A DNA stretch of 64,000 nucleotides from Methanofollis sp. UBA420 (lineage in GTDB: Archaea > Halobacteriota > Methanomicrobia > Methanomicrobiales > Methanofollaceae): assembly GCF_002498315.1 (NCBI RefSeq), contig NZ_DAGX01000005.1:544042-608041 (forward strand), in the 5' to 3' direction. Of the stretch, positions 8,152 to 15,599 are shown one piece after another (positions within the stretch are counted from its first letter, which is position 1; every line of letters starts with the position of its first letter). A program made the translations under genes and the position numbers. The notes under the pieces are model-generated. The model worked only from the letters and a program-made list of their open reading frames with translations, was not told the DNA's origin and did not search any database.

Positions 8152-8490
8152 TCGGTGCCGGACCCGCCCCCTCCCTCTTTGAGGAGTATTTGAATCCGGA
8201 CAACATAAGGTGTGTGGTGCGGCAATTCTCCATGGATCGGCGGATACGGCCGGAGGTGTGCGGGTGTGCCGCCTTTCACCGGCGTGGCAGAACAGGAAAA
8301 ATGGGCTCTGGTGAATCGTTCATGAAACATTCGCTTCAGGCGGATCTCCAGAGCCGAAAAACACAGGATGCCACGCGTGGCGCCAGGGGCGTGGCCGTCA
8401 CCCGACGAAAAAAGAGGATACATCTGATACCAATCGCAGCGGCCAGACCGAATGCGTTCAAATTGACGAACAGGGAAAGATACAATCGGA
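8152..8490. other. Intergenic region without a recognised gene
   Basis: About 390 bases separate the ACT-domain gene and the small plus-strand gene at 8525. Short frames exist but have no protein-like composition, start signal or recognisable motif. The left end should hold the minus-strand promoter of the ACT-domain operon; the right end holds a TATA box (GTATAATA, about 8495-8502) for the gene at 8525. Confidence 0.5.
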
Positions 8491-8524
8491 AGGTATAATA
8501 ACGCGTCCGATAATCAAGGGAGAG

Positions 8525-8728
8525 ATGTCTCCCCCATCCATAGAGATCAGCGACGAGGCATACAGGCGCCTGCTCAGTGCCAGAAAGGGAGAGGACGAGG
8601 ATCTCTCCGGGGTGATCCTGAGAAAAATCCCCGACCCCACGCGGATCGCCGAGATCATCGCCGAGACACATCCGGAGAGCGATATTGCCCGTGCTCTCCG
8701 GAGGATCTACCGGGAACGGGACGAGTGA
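8525..8728 (+). CDS. Small antitoxin-like protein (VapB/UPF0330-like)
   Basis: 67 residues. The order 'IEISDEAYRRLL...GEDEDLSGVILRKI' resembles the archaeal VapB/UPF0330 antitoxins, whose N-terminal beta strand and helix bind DNA. A TATA box lies about 25-30 bases upstream and a GGGAGAG ribosome-binding site directly before the ATG, supporting a real gene. No PIN-domain toxin follows; instead the 3' end overlaps the siroheme reductase-like gene on the other strand by 74 bases. It may be an orphan antitoxin or an independent small regulator. Confidence 0.6.
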   Translation: MSPPSIEISDEAYRRLLSARKGEDEDLSGVILRKIPDPTRIAEIIAETHPESDIARALRRIYRERDE

Positions 8729-9560
8729 GATCCGATACGACCTCCTCTTCCCCGATCCTGTCCATCATATTCCCGAATCTCTCCCCCTTTTCTGCGTGGC
8801 AGGCAAAGTAGTCAATGACCCCGCCGACGAAGGCCGGCAGGTCGCCGGGCGCGAGGGGACCGGCGGCGCGGACGCCTGTCCTGATGTGGCGGCCCGCCAT
8901 GCCGCCGAGATAGACGACGACCCCCTCTGTCTCCGCCGTCACCGCACCTGCCGGACAGATGGCGATGCAGTCCCCGCACCCGATGCAGGCGTCGGCCGAA
9001 AAACAGACCCTGTCGTCGACGACGGCGACCCCGCCCTCCCGGCAGACGCGGGCGCAGGCGCCGCAGAGGGTGCAGGTCTCCGGGTCGAAGACGGGGTACG
9101 CCTCGCCCATCAACCCGATATCGTTGAACCGGACCCTCGCACAGTTGTTCGGGCACCCGGCGATCGCGATCTTCAGTTTTCTCGGCAGGGCGCGGCCGCC
9201 GACACTCTCCTCGACGGCGCGGGCGAGGGCCTGGGTGTCGACGATGCCGTGGCGGCAGAACGTCCCCTTGCAGGCGACGACCGACCTGACGGTTGCGCCG
9301 GTGCTCCCGACGGCAAGGCCGGCGTGTTCGAGGGCCTCGACGGCGGCGGGGACGTCCTCGCGCCTGACCCAGGGGACCTCGGCATTGAGCCTGAGAGTCA
9401 GGGCGACATCGCCCCGCCCGAACCTCCTCGACACCGCGGCGACCGCCTCCATCTGCTCAGCCGTCAGGACGCCTGCCGGCGCCCGCACCCGTATCGAGAC
9501 AAAACCCTTCTCCTTCTGCGGCAGGACGCCGCCCCCCGTTTTCTTTGTCGTGCCGGTCAT
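8655..9560 (-). CDS. Small siroheme sulfite/nitrite reductase-like protein with two 4Fe-4S clusters
   Basis: 301 residues from the ATG at 9560; the open frame upstream to 9830 is antisense to another gene and not protein-like. The N-terminal ferrodoxin-like half carries RVRAPAGVLTAEQM. The siroheme-4Fe4S ligands are in VACKGTFCRHG and AGCPNNCARV (near residues 100-150). Two ferredoxin motifs follow, CTLCGACARVC and CIGCGDCIAIC. This is the layout of the small Dsr-like proteins of methanogens; activity is unproven for most. The gene begins a sulfur-related district. Its last 74 bases overlap the antitoxin-like gene convergently. Confidence 0.8.
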   Translation of the reverse strand: MTGTTKKTGGGVLPQKEKGFVSIRVRAPAGVLTAEQMEAVAAVSRRFGRGDVALTLRLNAEVPWVRREDVPAAVEALEHAGLAVGSTGATVRSVVACKGTFCRHGIVDTQALARAVEESVGGRALPRKLKIAIAGCPNNCARVRFNDIGLMGEAYPVFDPETCTLCGACARVCREGGVAVVDDRVCFSADACIGCGDCIAICPAGAVTAETEGVVVYLGGMAGRHIRTGVRAAGPLAPGDLPAFVGGVIDYFACHAEKGERFGNMMDRIGEEEVVSDLTRPVPGRSSGEHGQYRSPDVSRR

Positions 9561-9635
9561 CAGTGATCCAAAAGAGTATGGGGCCCGAAGGGCATCAATC
9601 CTGCCCGCAAAAAATATAGCCCCGGCCGCAGGCAT

Positions 9636-9839
9636 ATGCGCATGCACCGGATCGTCGCCGCCGAGAAACACCACGACAGGATCGAGGTGAGGTACAGGAA
9701 AGAAGGAGAGCTGAGACGGAGGTGCTACACCTTCGAGGAGGTGATCGCCATGGAGATCAACGCCCTCGACCTCCTCGACCGTCCGGGGGACTATGCCATC
9801 GACCCGGAGAAGAACCGGATCTACGAGCACTATCTCTGA
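9636..9839 (+). CDS. Small conserved hypothetical protein
   Basis: 67 residues from 9636, or 65 from the second ATG at 9642. The sequence is highly charged, with an HHDRIEVRYRKEGELRRR strand pair, then a helix YTFEEVIAMEINALDLL and a C-terminal YAIDPEKNRIYEHYL. A TATA-like AAAAAATATAG (about 9606-9616) lies 20-30 bases upstream, fitting a leaderless mRNA. The stop codon ends one base before the convergent moaE stop. The family is not recognised, and no function is assigned. Confidence 0.6.
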   Translation: MRMHRIVAAEKHHDRIEVRYRKEGELRRRCYTFEEVIAMEINALDLLDRPGDYAIDPEKNRIYEHYL

Positions 9840-10244
9840 TCAGCCATGGTGGCCGGAGACCCAGCGGGTGTCCCCGCCCTTCACCGTCTCCTTCTTCCAG
9901 ATGGGGACGCTCTCCTTGATCCGTTCGAGGACGTACTCGCAGGCCGCGAACGCCTCCTGCCTGTGGCCGGCGCCGACGATGATCAGGAGGATGTTCTCGC
10001 CGACCCTCAGTCGGCCGATGCGGTGGATGATGTCCACCGATTCGATGGGGAACGTCGCAAAGGCCTCGTCCCGGATCGCCCCGAGTTCGGCGCGGGCGAC
10101 CTCCTCGTAGGCCTCCAGTTCCATGCCCTCGATGTCGTCGTCCCGCACCACGCCGAGGAAGGTGACCAGCGCACCCATCGACGGTTTTCTCGCCCGTGCG
10201 ATCATCTCGTTCACGTCGAAATCGTCACGCGTCAGGTCTATCAT
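9840..10244 (-). CDS. moaE: Molybdopterin synthase catalytic subunit MoaE
   Basis: 134 residues, normal for MoaE. Motifs are GALVTFLGVVRDD, the central HRIGRLRVGE, GAGHRQEAF and the C-terminal VPIWKKE with the catalytic lysine pair. It inserts two sulfurs from thiocarboxylated MoaD into precursor Z. The ATG at 10244 overlaps the moeB stop as ATGA, so it is the last gene of nifS-iscU-moeB-moaE. A MoaD/ThiS-type carrier is encoded at 13942-14136 in the neighbouring operon with the same operator type. Methanogens need molybdopterin or tungstopterin for formylmethanofuran dehydrogenase. Confidence 0.92.
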   Translation of the reverse strand: MIDLTRDDFDVNEMIARARKPSMGALVTFLGVVRDDDIEGMELEAYEEVARAELGAIRDEAFATFPIESVDIIHRIGRLRVGENILLIIVGAGHRQEAFAACEYVLERIKESVPIWKKETVKGGDTRWVSGHHG

Positions 10245-10984
10245 GGACACACCCTCTCGTGCAGATGGCCGCAGGCCGGGCACTTCGGCTGTCTTTCCAT
10301 GGCGATCGTCTCCATCGTGGAGTTCGTCCCGTCCCAGAGGAGGAGACGGCCGGCAAGGAGGTCGCCGGCCCCTGTCAGGTATTTTATCACCTCGTTCGCC
10401 TGCACGAGGCCGATGACGCCGGGCGTCGTGCCGACCACCGGGAAGGTCTCCTTCGGCGGCGCTTTCGGGAAGATGCAGCGGAGGCACGGGGTCTGTTCCG
10501 GGATGATCGTCGTCGCCTGCCCGAAAAACCCGGAGATCGCACCGTGGACAAGGGGGATGCCCCTCGCCAGGGCGACCTCGTTGAGGAGGTAGCGGGTCTC
10601 GAAGTTGTCCATCGCATCCACGATCACGTCGGCGTCGCCGGCGAGGTCGGCGACATTTGAGGCGTCGATGACGACCCGCGCCGTCTCCACCTCGATCTCC
10701 GGGTTGATGGCGGCGAGTTTCTCGCCGGCCGAGGCGACCTTCGCCCGCCCCACATCTCTGTCCCAGTGGAGGACCTGCCTGTTCAGGTTGGTCGTCTCCA
10801 CGGTGTCGCAGTCGGCGATCCTGATATGACCGATGCCGGCGGCGGCGAGGTACAGGGCGACAGGGCAGCCGAGGCCGCCCGCGCCGGCGACGAAGACCGT
10901 CGCTCTTTTGAGTTTCTCCTGCCCTTCCTCGCCGAAGAGCATCGTCTGCCGGCGGTAGCGTTCGCGTTCGTGCTCACTCAGCAT
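10241..10984 (-). CDS. MoeB/ThiF-family sulfur-carrier adenylyltransferase
   Basis: 247 residues from the ATG at 10984, which overlaps the iscU stop by 11 bases. The E1-like ATP site GAGGLGCPVALYLAAAGIG is followed by DCDTVETTNLNRQVLH and the adenylation residues of the ThiF fold. Two CxxC pairs, CLRCIFP and CPACGH, bind structural zinc. It activates the C-terminal Gly-Gly of a MoaD/ThiS carrier. Placement between a scaffold protein and MoaE points to molybdopterin synthesis, though archaeal members often serve several carriers, including thiamine and tRNA thiolation. Confidence 0.88.
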   Translation of the reverse strand: MLSEHERERYRRQTMLFGEEGQEKLKRATVFVAGAGGLGCPVALYLAAAGIGHIRIADCDTVETTNLNRQVLHWDRDVGRAKVASAGEKLAAINPEIEVETARVVIDASNVADLAGDADVIVDAMDNFETRYLLNEVALARGIPLVHGAISGFFGQATTIIPEQTPCLRCIFPKAPPKETFPVVGTTPGVIGLVQANEVIKYLTGAGDLLAGRLLLWDGTNSTMETIAMERQPKCPACGHLHERVCP

Positions 10985-11405
10985 CGCCGCCGGCCTCCTC
11001 GTGGGCGGCGTGGCCGGTCTCGGGCCGGGGTTCGAGGCCATGCTTCCTCCGGTAGTCGTTGATCGCCGCGTGGATGCCTTCCTCGGCGAGGACTGAGCAG
11101 TGGAGTTTCTGCGGCGGGAGGCCCTGCAGTGCCTCGGCCACCGCTTTGTTCGTGATCTCCCACGCCTCGTCCACGGTCTTGCCCTTGATCAGTTCGGTCG
11201 CCATGCTCGACGAGGCGATCGCGGCGCCGCAGCCGAAGGTCATGAACTTCACGTCCTCGATGCGGTCGTCCCGAATACGCAGGAAGATCTTCATGATGTC
11301 GCCGCAGGTCGGGTTGCCGACCTCGCCGACGCCGTCGGGGTTCTCCATCTCGCCCACGTTTCTCGGGTTCATGAAATGGTCCATCACTGTCTCGTTGTAC
11401 ATCAT
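10974..11405 (-). CDS. iscU: Fe-S cluster scaffold protein IscU/NifU-type
   Basis: 143 residues. The three conserved cluster ligands are in GNPTCGDIM (near 35), FGCGAAIASSS (near 60) and LHCSVLAEEG (near 103), with the aspartate after the first cysteine that keeps the cluster labile. It accepts sulfur from NifS and builds 2Fe-2S or 4Fe-4S clusters. The extra C-terminal tail after the third cysteine is rich in H, E and A and probably disordered. The start overlaps the nifS stop as ATGA, giving coupled translation. Confidence 0.93.
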   Translation of the reverse strand: MMYNETVMDHFMNPRNVGEMENPDGVGEVGNPTCGDIMKIFLRIRDDRIEDVKFMTFGCGAAIASSSMATELIKGKTVDEAWEITNKAVAEALQGLPPQKLHCSVLAEEGIHAAINDYRRKHGLEPRPETGHAAHEEAGGDAE

Positions 11406-12580
11406 ACACCTCCGTTCCGCGCCGCATAGAGGGGCGACATGCTCCGCAGTCTCGCCACGATCGTCGGGAGCACTTCAAGGACATGGTCCACGTCCTCGTC
11501 GGTGGTCAGGTCGCCCAGGGTGAGGCGGAGCGACCCGTGGGCCGTCTCGTGCGGGAGGCCGATCGCAAGGAGGACGTGCGAGGGTTCGAGGGACGCCGAA
11601 CTGCACGCGCTCCCGGTCGATGCGCAGATGCCGTGGGCGTCGAGCATGAGGAGGACGGACTCGCCCTCGATGTAGCGGAAACTGACATTGAGGTTGTTCG
11701 GGAGGCGCTGCGTCGGGTGGCCGTTCAGGATGGTGTCCGGGATGGCGGCCAGGATCCCCTCGCGGAGGCGGTCCCGCATCGCCGCGATATGTGCGGCGTG
11801 GCCCTCGATGTCAGTGGTCGCCATCTCGATCGCCTTCCCCAGGCCGACGATGCCGGGGAGGTTCTCGGTCCCGGCACGCCGCCGGCGTTCCTGCCCGCCG
11901 CCGTGGACGAGGCTGTCGAGCCTCGTGCCCTTCCTGACGTACAGGGCGCCTATCCCCTTCGGGCCGTAGAACTTGTGGCCGGAGAGGGAGAGCATGTCGA
12001 TAGTGTCGGCCTTCACGTCGATCGGGACGGCGCCGACCGCCTGCACGGCGTCGGTGTGGAAGGGGATGCCGTGGGCGCGGGCGATCCGCCCGATCTCCCT
12101 GATGGGCTGGAGGGTGCCGATCTCGTTGTTCGCGGCCATCACCGTGATCAGGACGGTCCTGTCGGTGATCGCCGCCTCGACGTCCGCAGGGTCGACCATG
12201 CCGTAGTTGTCCACCGGGAGGTAGGTGACGGTGAAACCCTGCTTTTCGAGGTACTCGCAGGTGTGGAGGACGGCGTGATGCTCGATCGCCGTGGTGATGA
12301 TGTGGTCGCCCTTCTTCCTGTTCGCAAAGGCGGTCCCCTTGATCGCCCAGTTGTCAGACTCCGATCCCCCGGCGGTGAAGAAGATCTCGTCGGGCGATGC
12401 GCCGATCGCCGCCGCGACCTGCGCCCGTGCGTGTTCCACCGCCTCCTTCGAGTCGCGGGCGAGCGCGTAGAGGGAGGAGGGGTTGCCGAACTTTTCGGAG
12501 AAGTACGGGAGCATTGCCTCGAGGACGTCGGGTTTCACGGGCGTGGTCGCCGCGTGGTCCATGTACACCAGTTTCTTCAT
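11402..12580 (-). CDS. nifS: Cysteine desulfurase NifS/IscS
   Basis: 392 residues from the ATG at 12580; the 86-codon extension upstream covers the operator and is not protein-like. PLP features include YMDHAATTPVKPDVLEAM at the start, the lysine in SLSGHKFYGPKGIGALY near 205, and the active-site cysteine in ASTGSACSSAS near 330 on the long mobile loop of class I desulfurases. It yields alanine and enzyme persulfide for IscU, thiocarboxylates and tRNA thiolation. First gene of nifS-iscU-moeB-moaE. The palindrome at 12659-12672 and a hairpin (12614-12628) lie in its upstream region. Confidence 0.94.
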   Translation of the reverse strand: MKKLVYMDHAATTPVKPDVLEAMLPYFSEKFGNPSSLYALARDSKEAVEHARAQVAAAIGASPDEIFFTAGGSESDNWAIKGTAFANRKKGDHIITTAIEHHAVLHTCEYLEKQGFTVTYLPVDNYGMVDPADVEAAITDRTVLITVMAANNEIGTLQPIREIGRIARAHGIPFHTDAVQAVGAVPIDVKADTIDMLSLSGHKFYGPKGIGALYVRKGTRLDSLVHGGGQERRRRAGTENLPGIVGLGKAIEMATTDIEGHAAHIAAMRDRLREGILAAIPDTILNGHPTQRLPNNLNVSFRYIEGESVLLMLDAHGICASTGSACSSASLEPSHVLLAIGLPHETAHGSLRLTLGDLTTDEDVDHVLEVLPTIVARLRSMSPLYAARNGGV

Positions 12581-12658
12581 ATCGATTGACCCCTGGTCTG
12601 CCCTGCAGGAGACCACCCTGGGAGGGTGATGGCAAAGTATTTTCGTGCAGGACACTAA

Positions 12659-12672
12659 TTCACAATTGTGAA
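12659..12672. promoter_or_regulatory. Palindromic operator 1 (nifS / HTH regulator)
   Basis: A perfect 14-bp palindrome, TTCACAATTGTGAA, in the 139-base divergent region between nifS and the HTH gene. Identical copies are at 14533, 19658 and 19682. An A/T-rich box (about 12634-12643) read on the minus strand may be the nifS TATA element, which would put the palindrome just upstream of it. A TATA-like GTATATAC lies at 12701-12708 on the other side. Confidence 0.8.
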
Positions 12673-12719
12673 GTACGCACGATAGGTGCTCTCTTCCTGC
12701 GTATATACGTTGTGATAGT

Positions 12720-13028
12720 ATGAAAGTACCGTGCCAGTTAATCGTTTGGGACGTGTTGCCGGCGATACGGGCGGCGATTGCCGGGGAGTTGATCGCGGCC
12801 GGCGTCTCGCAACTGGAGGCCGCCCGCCTCCTCGACATGGCACCGTCCGCGGTCTCGCAGTACCTCTCCGGGAAGCGTGGCTACAGGATCGTCTTCGAGG
12901 ACGAGGTGAAGGAGTCGATCCGGTCCCTCGCCGTCGACCTGAAGGACGGGAAGGTCGAGGACCTGGGGAAACGGATCTGCGGCATCTGCATGCAGCTGCG
13001 TGAAGGGGACAGTCAGTGCGGGATGTAG
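12720..13028 (+). CDS. XRE-like HTH regulator with four cysteines (candidate Fe-S sensor)
   Basis: 102 residues. A helix-turn-helix covers about residues 28-52 (VSQLEAARLLDMAPSAVSQY, then LSGKRG), of the Cro/XRE type seen in a group of archaeal predicted regulators (COG2522-like). Cysteines are at 5, 87, 90 and 100, with C87-x2-C90 in KRICGICMQL near the C-terminus, a plausible site for an Fe-S cluster or zinc. The gene is divergent from nifS-iscU and shares the palindromic operator with it. This gives the best candidate for the protein that binds TTCACAATTGTGAA. The regulatory role is inference; HTH and cysteines are seen directly. Confidence 0.8.
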   Translation: MKVPCQLIVWDVLPAIRAAIAGELIAAGVSQLEAARLLDMAPSAVSQYLSGKRGYRIVFEDEVKESIRSLAVDLKDGKVEDLGKRICGICMQLREGDSQCGM

Positions 13029-13952
13029 TCACCGCGTCCTGAGATCCCTGAGGAGTTCGCAGGCGCGGCAGAGGCCGCCCGTGCTCGGTTCGCCGCAGTC
13101 GGGGCAGTACGATACCCCCTCCGCCTCCACGCAGCCGCCGACCCTCTCCCGCAGGCGGTCGTACCCCTCCATCAGCCGCACCATCGTGCCGGGGTGGCGG
13201 TATTCGAGGGTGGAGAGGAGGTGGCGCACGTCAGACCGCAGGGCCTCCCCGGCATACGGGCACTCGGGGAGGGGCGTGTAGATCCCCTGCACGATCCCAT
13301 ACATTGTCACTTCTTTTTCCGGGATATTTCTGAGGGGCTTGATCCGCGGGACGAAGGCGCCCGTATCCGGGACGCCGGTCCGCACGATCCGCCTGACGTC
13401 GCCGTTCAGGATGTTCATCAGGGCCGACTGCGCCTCGTCGTCGAGGCAGTGGCCTGTCGCAAGGCGCGTCGCCCCGAGGTCGCGGGCCGCGTTCTGGAGG
13501 AGGCGGCGGCGCAGCACCCCGCAGATGGTGCAGGGATGCAGGGGGAGGTCGCGCACGAGAGTGTCGAGGGTGCAGCCGCAGAAGTCCTCGAAGGAGACGA
13601 TGACGTGCTCGACGCCGCAGGCGGCGGTGATGGCGCGGGCTGTCTGAACCGTCTCCTCCCGGTAGCCCGCGATCCCCTCGTCCACGGTGACGGCGACGAC
13701 CCTGACGGGTCGGCCGCGGAGGATCCGGCTGAGGACGTGGAGGAGGACGGTGCTGTCCTTGCCGCCGGAGAGGCCGACGACGACGACGTCGCCGTCCTGC
13801 ACCATGCCCCGGCCTTCGACGGTCTGCCGCACCCGGTCCTCGACCGACGCGGTGAAGTGGCGGGCGCAGAGGCGCTCACCGGTCCCGCGGAGCACCGTGA
13901 TCGCGGGTTCGGTGCAGCCGGGAGAGGAGCAGCGGCCTGTCTCACCCGCCAT
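13029..13952 (-). CDS. TtuA/NcsA-family tRNA 2-thiolation enzyme
   Basis: 307 residues from the ATG at 13952. An N-terminal zinc finger (RCSSPGCTEP, then CARHF) is followed by the PP-loop VVVGLSGGKDSTVLLHVL (about residues 58-75), HPCTICGVLRRR and GHCLDDEAQ with the cluster-binding cysteines, and a C-terminal zinc finger (YCPDCGEP with CRAC). The family thiolates uridines in tRNA (position 34 or 54), taking sulfur from a thiocarboxylated carrier, and uses a 4Fe-4S cluster. It is coupled to a ThiS/MoaD carrier gene with an 11-base overlap, matching that chemistry. Its stop abuts the HTH gene stop. Confidence 0.9.
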   Translation of the reverse strand: MAGETGRCSSPGCTEPAITVLRGTGERLCARHFTASVEDRVRQTVEGRGMVQDGDVVVVGLSGGKDSTVLLHVLSRILRGRPVRVVAVTVDEGIAGYREETVQTARAITAACGVEHVIVSFEDFCGCTLDTLVRDLPLHPCTICGVLRRRLLQNAARDLGATRLATGHCLDDEAQSALMNILNGDVRRIVRTGVPDTGAFVPRIKPLRNIPEKEVTMYGIVQGIYTPLPECPYAGEALRSDVRHLLSTLEYRHPGTMVRLMEGYDRLRERVGGCVEAEGVSYCPDCGEPSTGGLCRACELLRDLRTR

Positions 13953-14136
13953 GGACAAACCTGATCACCCTGAGTTCGTCGTCGCCGCCGACCACGGTGT
14001 CCTCGGGGACGAGGGTGCCGTTCCGGGAGACGATCACCTCGACGGGGTTGACGCCGAGCATGAGGAGGACGTCCTCGACGGTCGCCGCCGTCACCGCGAT
14101 CTCCTCGGTCCTGTCGGGGGAGAGGTGGACTTTCAT
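13942..14136 (-). CDS. MoaD/ThiS-family sulfur carrier
   Basis: 64 residues in the beta-grasp pattern, ending in HGG, the Gly-Gly tail needed for adenylation and thiocarboxylation. Central motifs are EDVLLMLGVNPVEVIVSRNG and GGDDELRVIRF. The ATG shares one base with the upstream stop (TGATG) and the gene overlaps the TtuA-type gene downstream. It is most likely the sulfur donor for that tRNA thiolase (TtuB/SAMP-like), though it could also serve MoaE or thiamine synthesis. Activation would be by the MoeB/ThiF protein at 10241-10984. Confidence 0.85.
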   Translation of the reverse strand: MKVHLSPDRTEEIAVTAATVEDVLLMLGVNPVEVIVSRNGTLVPEDTVVGGDDELRVIRFVHGG

Positions 14137-14492
14137 CAGATCCTCCGGTCCTCGCACCCTGCGGCCGCCTCGTAGATGCCGAGGACACGCCCGGCCGTGC
14201 CGGATCCGAGGCGCGTCGCGAGGAGGGAGATCAGGACGTCGGCACACGCGGGCGGGACGCAGCCGAGGCTCTCCTCCCCGTTTTCGATGAGGTCGACGAG
14301 GGTGCGGAGTTCGTCGTCGTCGAGACGGGCGAGGCGGACCCCGAAGTCGTCGGACCCGGCGGCGAAGTGGTTCGCCACAGGCGGGAGGAGGGAGCGGAAA
14401 GGAACGCCCGACCCGCTGCAGACGAGATCGCTGCACTCGGGCGCGAGTTTTCTCAGCATTGCACGGTCTTTTTCTGACAATAGTCTCGGCAT
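14136..14492 (-). CDS. Uncharacterised cysteine-containing protein in the thiolation operon
   Basis: 118 residues from the ATG at 14492, with AGGAG eight bases upstream; longer frames run through the operator and nadA. The protein is mostly helical (RLDDDELRTLVDLIEN) and has five cysteines, at 20, 25, 78, 83 and 113, two of them as C-x4-C pairs. I do not recognise the family. As first gene of an operon with a sulfur carrier and a tRNA thiolase, and sitting next to a palindromic operator, it is a candidate accessory factor for sulfur transfer or Fe-S handling. Confidence 0.65.
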   Translation of the reverse strand: MPRLLSEKDRAMLRKLAPECSDLVCSGSGVPFRSLLPPVANHFAAGSDDFGVRLARLDDDELRTLVDLIENGEESLGCVPPACADVLISLLATRLGSGTAGRVLGIYEAAAGCEDRRI

Positions 14493-14532
14493 ACCCGTCT
14501 CCTGGTCGCCGGCAGGGGGAGGCGCCGACACA

Positions 14533-14556
14533 TTCACAATTGTGAACATTATATAC
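14533..14556. promoter_or_regulatory. Palindromic operator 2 with shared TATA region (nadA / thiolation operon)
   Basis: TTCACAATTGTGAA at 14533-14546, followed by ATTATATAC (14548-14556). For nadA (ATG 14583) the A/T box lies about 30 bases upstream, so the mRNA is near-leaderless and the palindrome covers the position of the BRE. Read on the minus strand the same A/T box can drive the gene at 14492, and then the palindrome lies between TATA and start site. One bound protein could block both promoters. Confidence 0.75.
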
Positions 14557-14582
14557 TGGAGAGGTGGAAACAGATATACATT

Positions 14583-15518
14583 ATGGTTGCCCTTCCGGAG
14601 GATCGGGAGACGATGGAGGAGAGACTCGTTGAAGAAATTCTGCGCCTGAAAGAGGAGAGGGACGCCGTCATCTTTGCGCACAACTACCAGGTCCCGGCGG
14701 TGCAGGACGTCGCAGACCTCGTCGGCGACTCCCTGGAACTTGCGAGGGCGGCGACCGCCTACGACGCGGACGTCATCATCTTCTGCGGCGTCGACTTCAT
14801 GGCCCAGACCGCCGCGATCCTCTCGCCGGAGAAGAGGGTGGTGCTGCCGGCGGGCGACGCCTGCTGCCCGATGGCGGCGATGGTCACCGCCGGGGAGGTG
14901 CGGGTGCTGAAGGAACGCTTCCCCGACGCCGCGGTCGTCTGTTATGTCAACACCTCCGCGGAGGTGAAGGCGGAGAGCGACATCTGCTGCACTTCGGCGA
15001 ATGCGGTGAAGGTGGTGGAGTCCCTGGAGGAGGAGAGGATCCTCTTCGTGCCCGACCGGAACCTCGCCCGCTATGTCGCACGGTTCACGACGAAGGAGGT
15101 GATGCCCTGGGACGGGTTCTGCTATGTCCACGACAGGTTCACGCCCGAGAACGTGCAGGACGCCCGCCGCCTCCACCCCGAGGCCGAGGTGCTCGTCCAC
15201 CCGGAGTGCAGGCCCGAGGTGATCGACCTGGCGGACTATGTCCAGTCGACGTCAGGGATGGTGAGGCACGCCTGCGCGAGCACGGCACGCTCCTTCATCA
15301 TCGGCACGGAGACAGGCATCATCCACCAGATGCGGAAGAAATGCCCGGACAAGAAGTTTTTCCCGCTCTCCGAGAGGGCAGTCTGCATCAACATGAAGAA
15401 GACCGACCTCGAAAAGGTCAGGAATTCCCTCGTGACCCTCGAACCGCGGGTGACCGTCCCGGCGGACGTCGCCGACAGGGCGCGGACGGCGATCGAGAGG
15501 ATGCTCGCGGTGAAGTAA
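14583..15518 (+). CDS. nadA: Quinolinate synthase NadA
   Basis: 311 residues. NadA condenses iminoaspartate with dihydroxyacetone phosphate to quinolinate using a 4Fe-4S cluster. The three cluster cysteines are seen in GDACCPMAAM (near 100), HPECRPEV (near 205) and RAVCINMKK (near 265). Other motifs are FAHNYQVPAVQDVADLVGDS at the start and GTETGIIHQM. The ATG at 14583 is about 30 bases after the TATA box; an alternative ATG is at 14613. No nadB or nadC is adjacent. Control by the Fe-S-type operator makes sense for an oxygen-sensitive 4Fe-4S enzyme. Confidence 0.95.
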   Translation: MVALPEDRETMEERLVEEILRLKEERDAVIFAHNYQVPAVQDVADLVGDSLELARAATAYDADVIIFCGVDFMAQTAAILSPEKRVVLPAGDACCPMAAMVTAGEVRVLKERFPDAAVVCYVNTSAEVKAESDICCTSANAVKVVESLEEERILFVPDRNLARYVARFTTKEVMPWDGFCYVHDRFTPENVQDARRLHPEAEVLVHPECRPEVIDLADYVQSTSGMVRHACASTARSFIIGTETGIIHQMRKKCPDKKFFPLSERAVCINMKKTDLEKVRNSLVTLEPRVTVPADVADRARTAIERMLAVK

Positions 15519-15599
15519 GAGTCGTCAAGATACTCTTCGATTCCCACAACAACTGCCAGAACTCAGGCCAATTGAAAGCGGGGGGTTGGCGTATCATGC

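Noticed and set aside
8190..8498. 102-codon plus-strand frame upstream of the antitoxin-like gene
   Set aside because: Basic, low-complexity composition, no ribosome-binding site, no recognised motif and a TATA box for the next gene inside it.
12581..12838. 86-codon extension of nifS through the operator region
   Set aside because: It would cover the palindrome and the divergent promoter, and is rich in S, R and A without similarity to desulfurase N-termini, which start at YMDHAATT.
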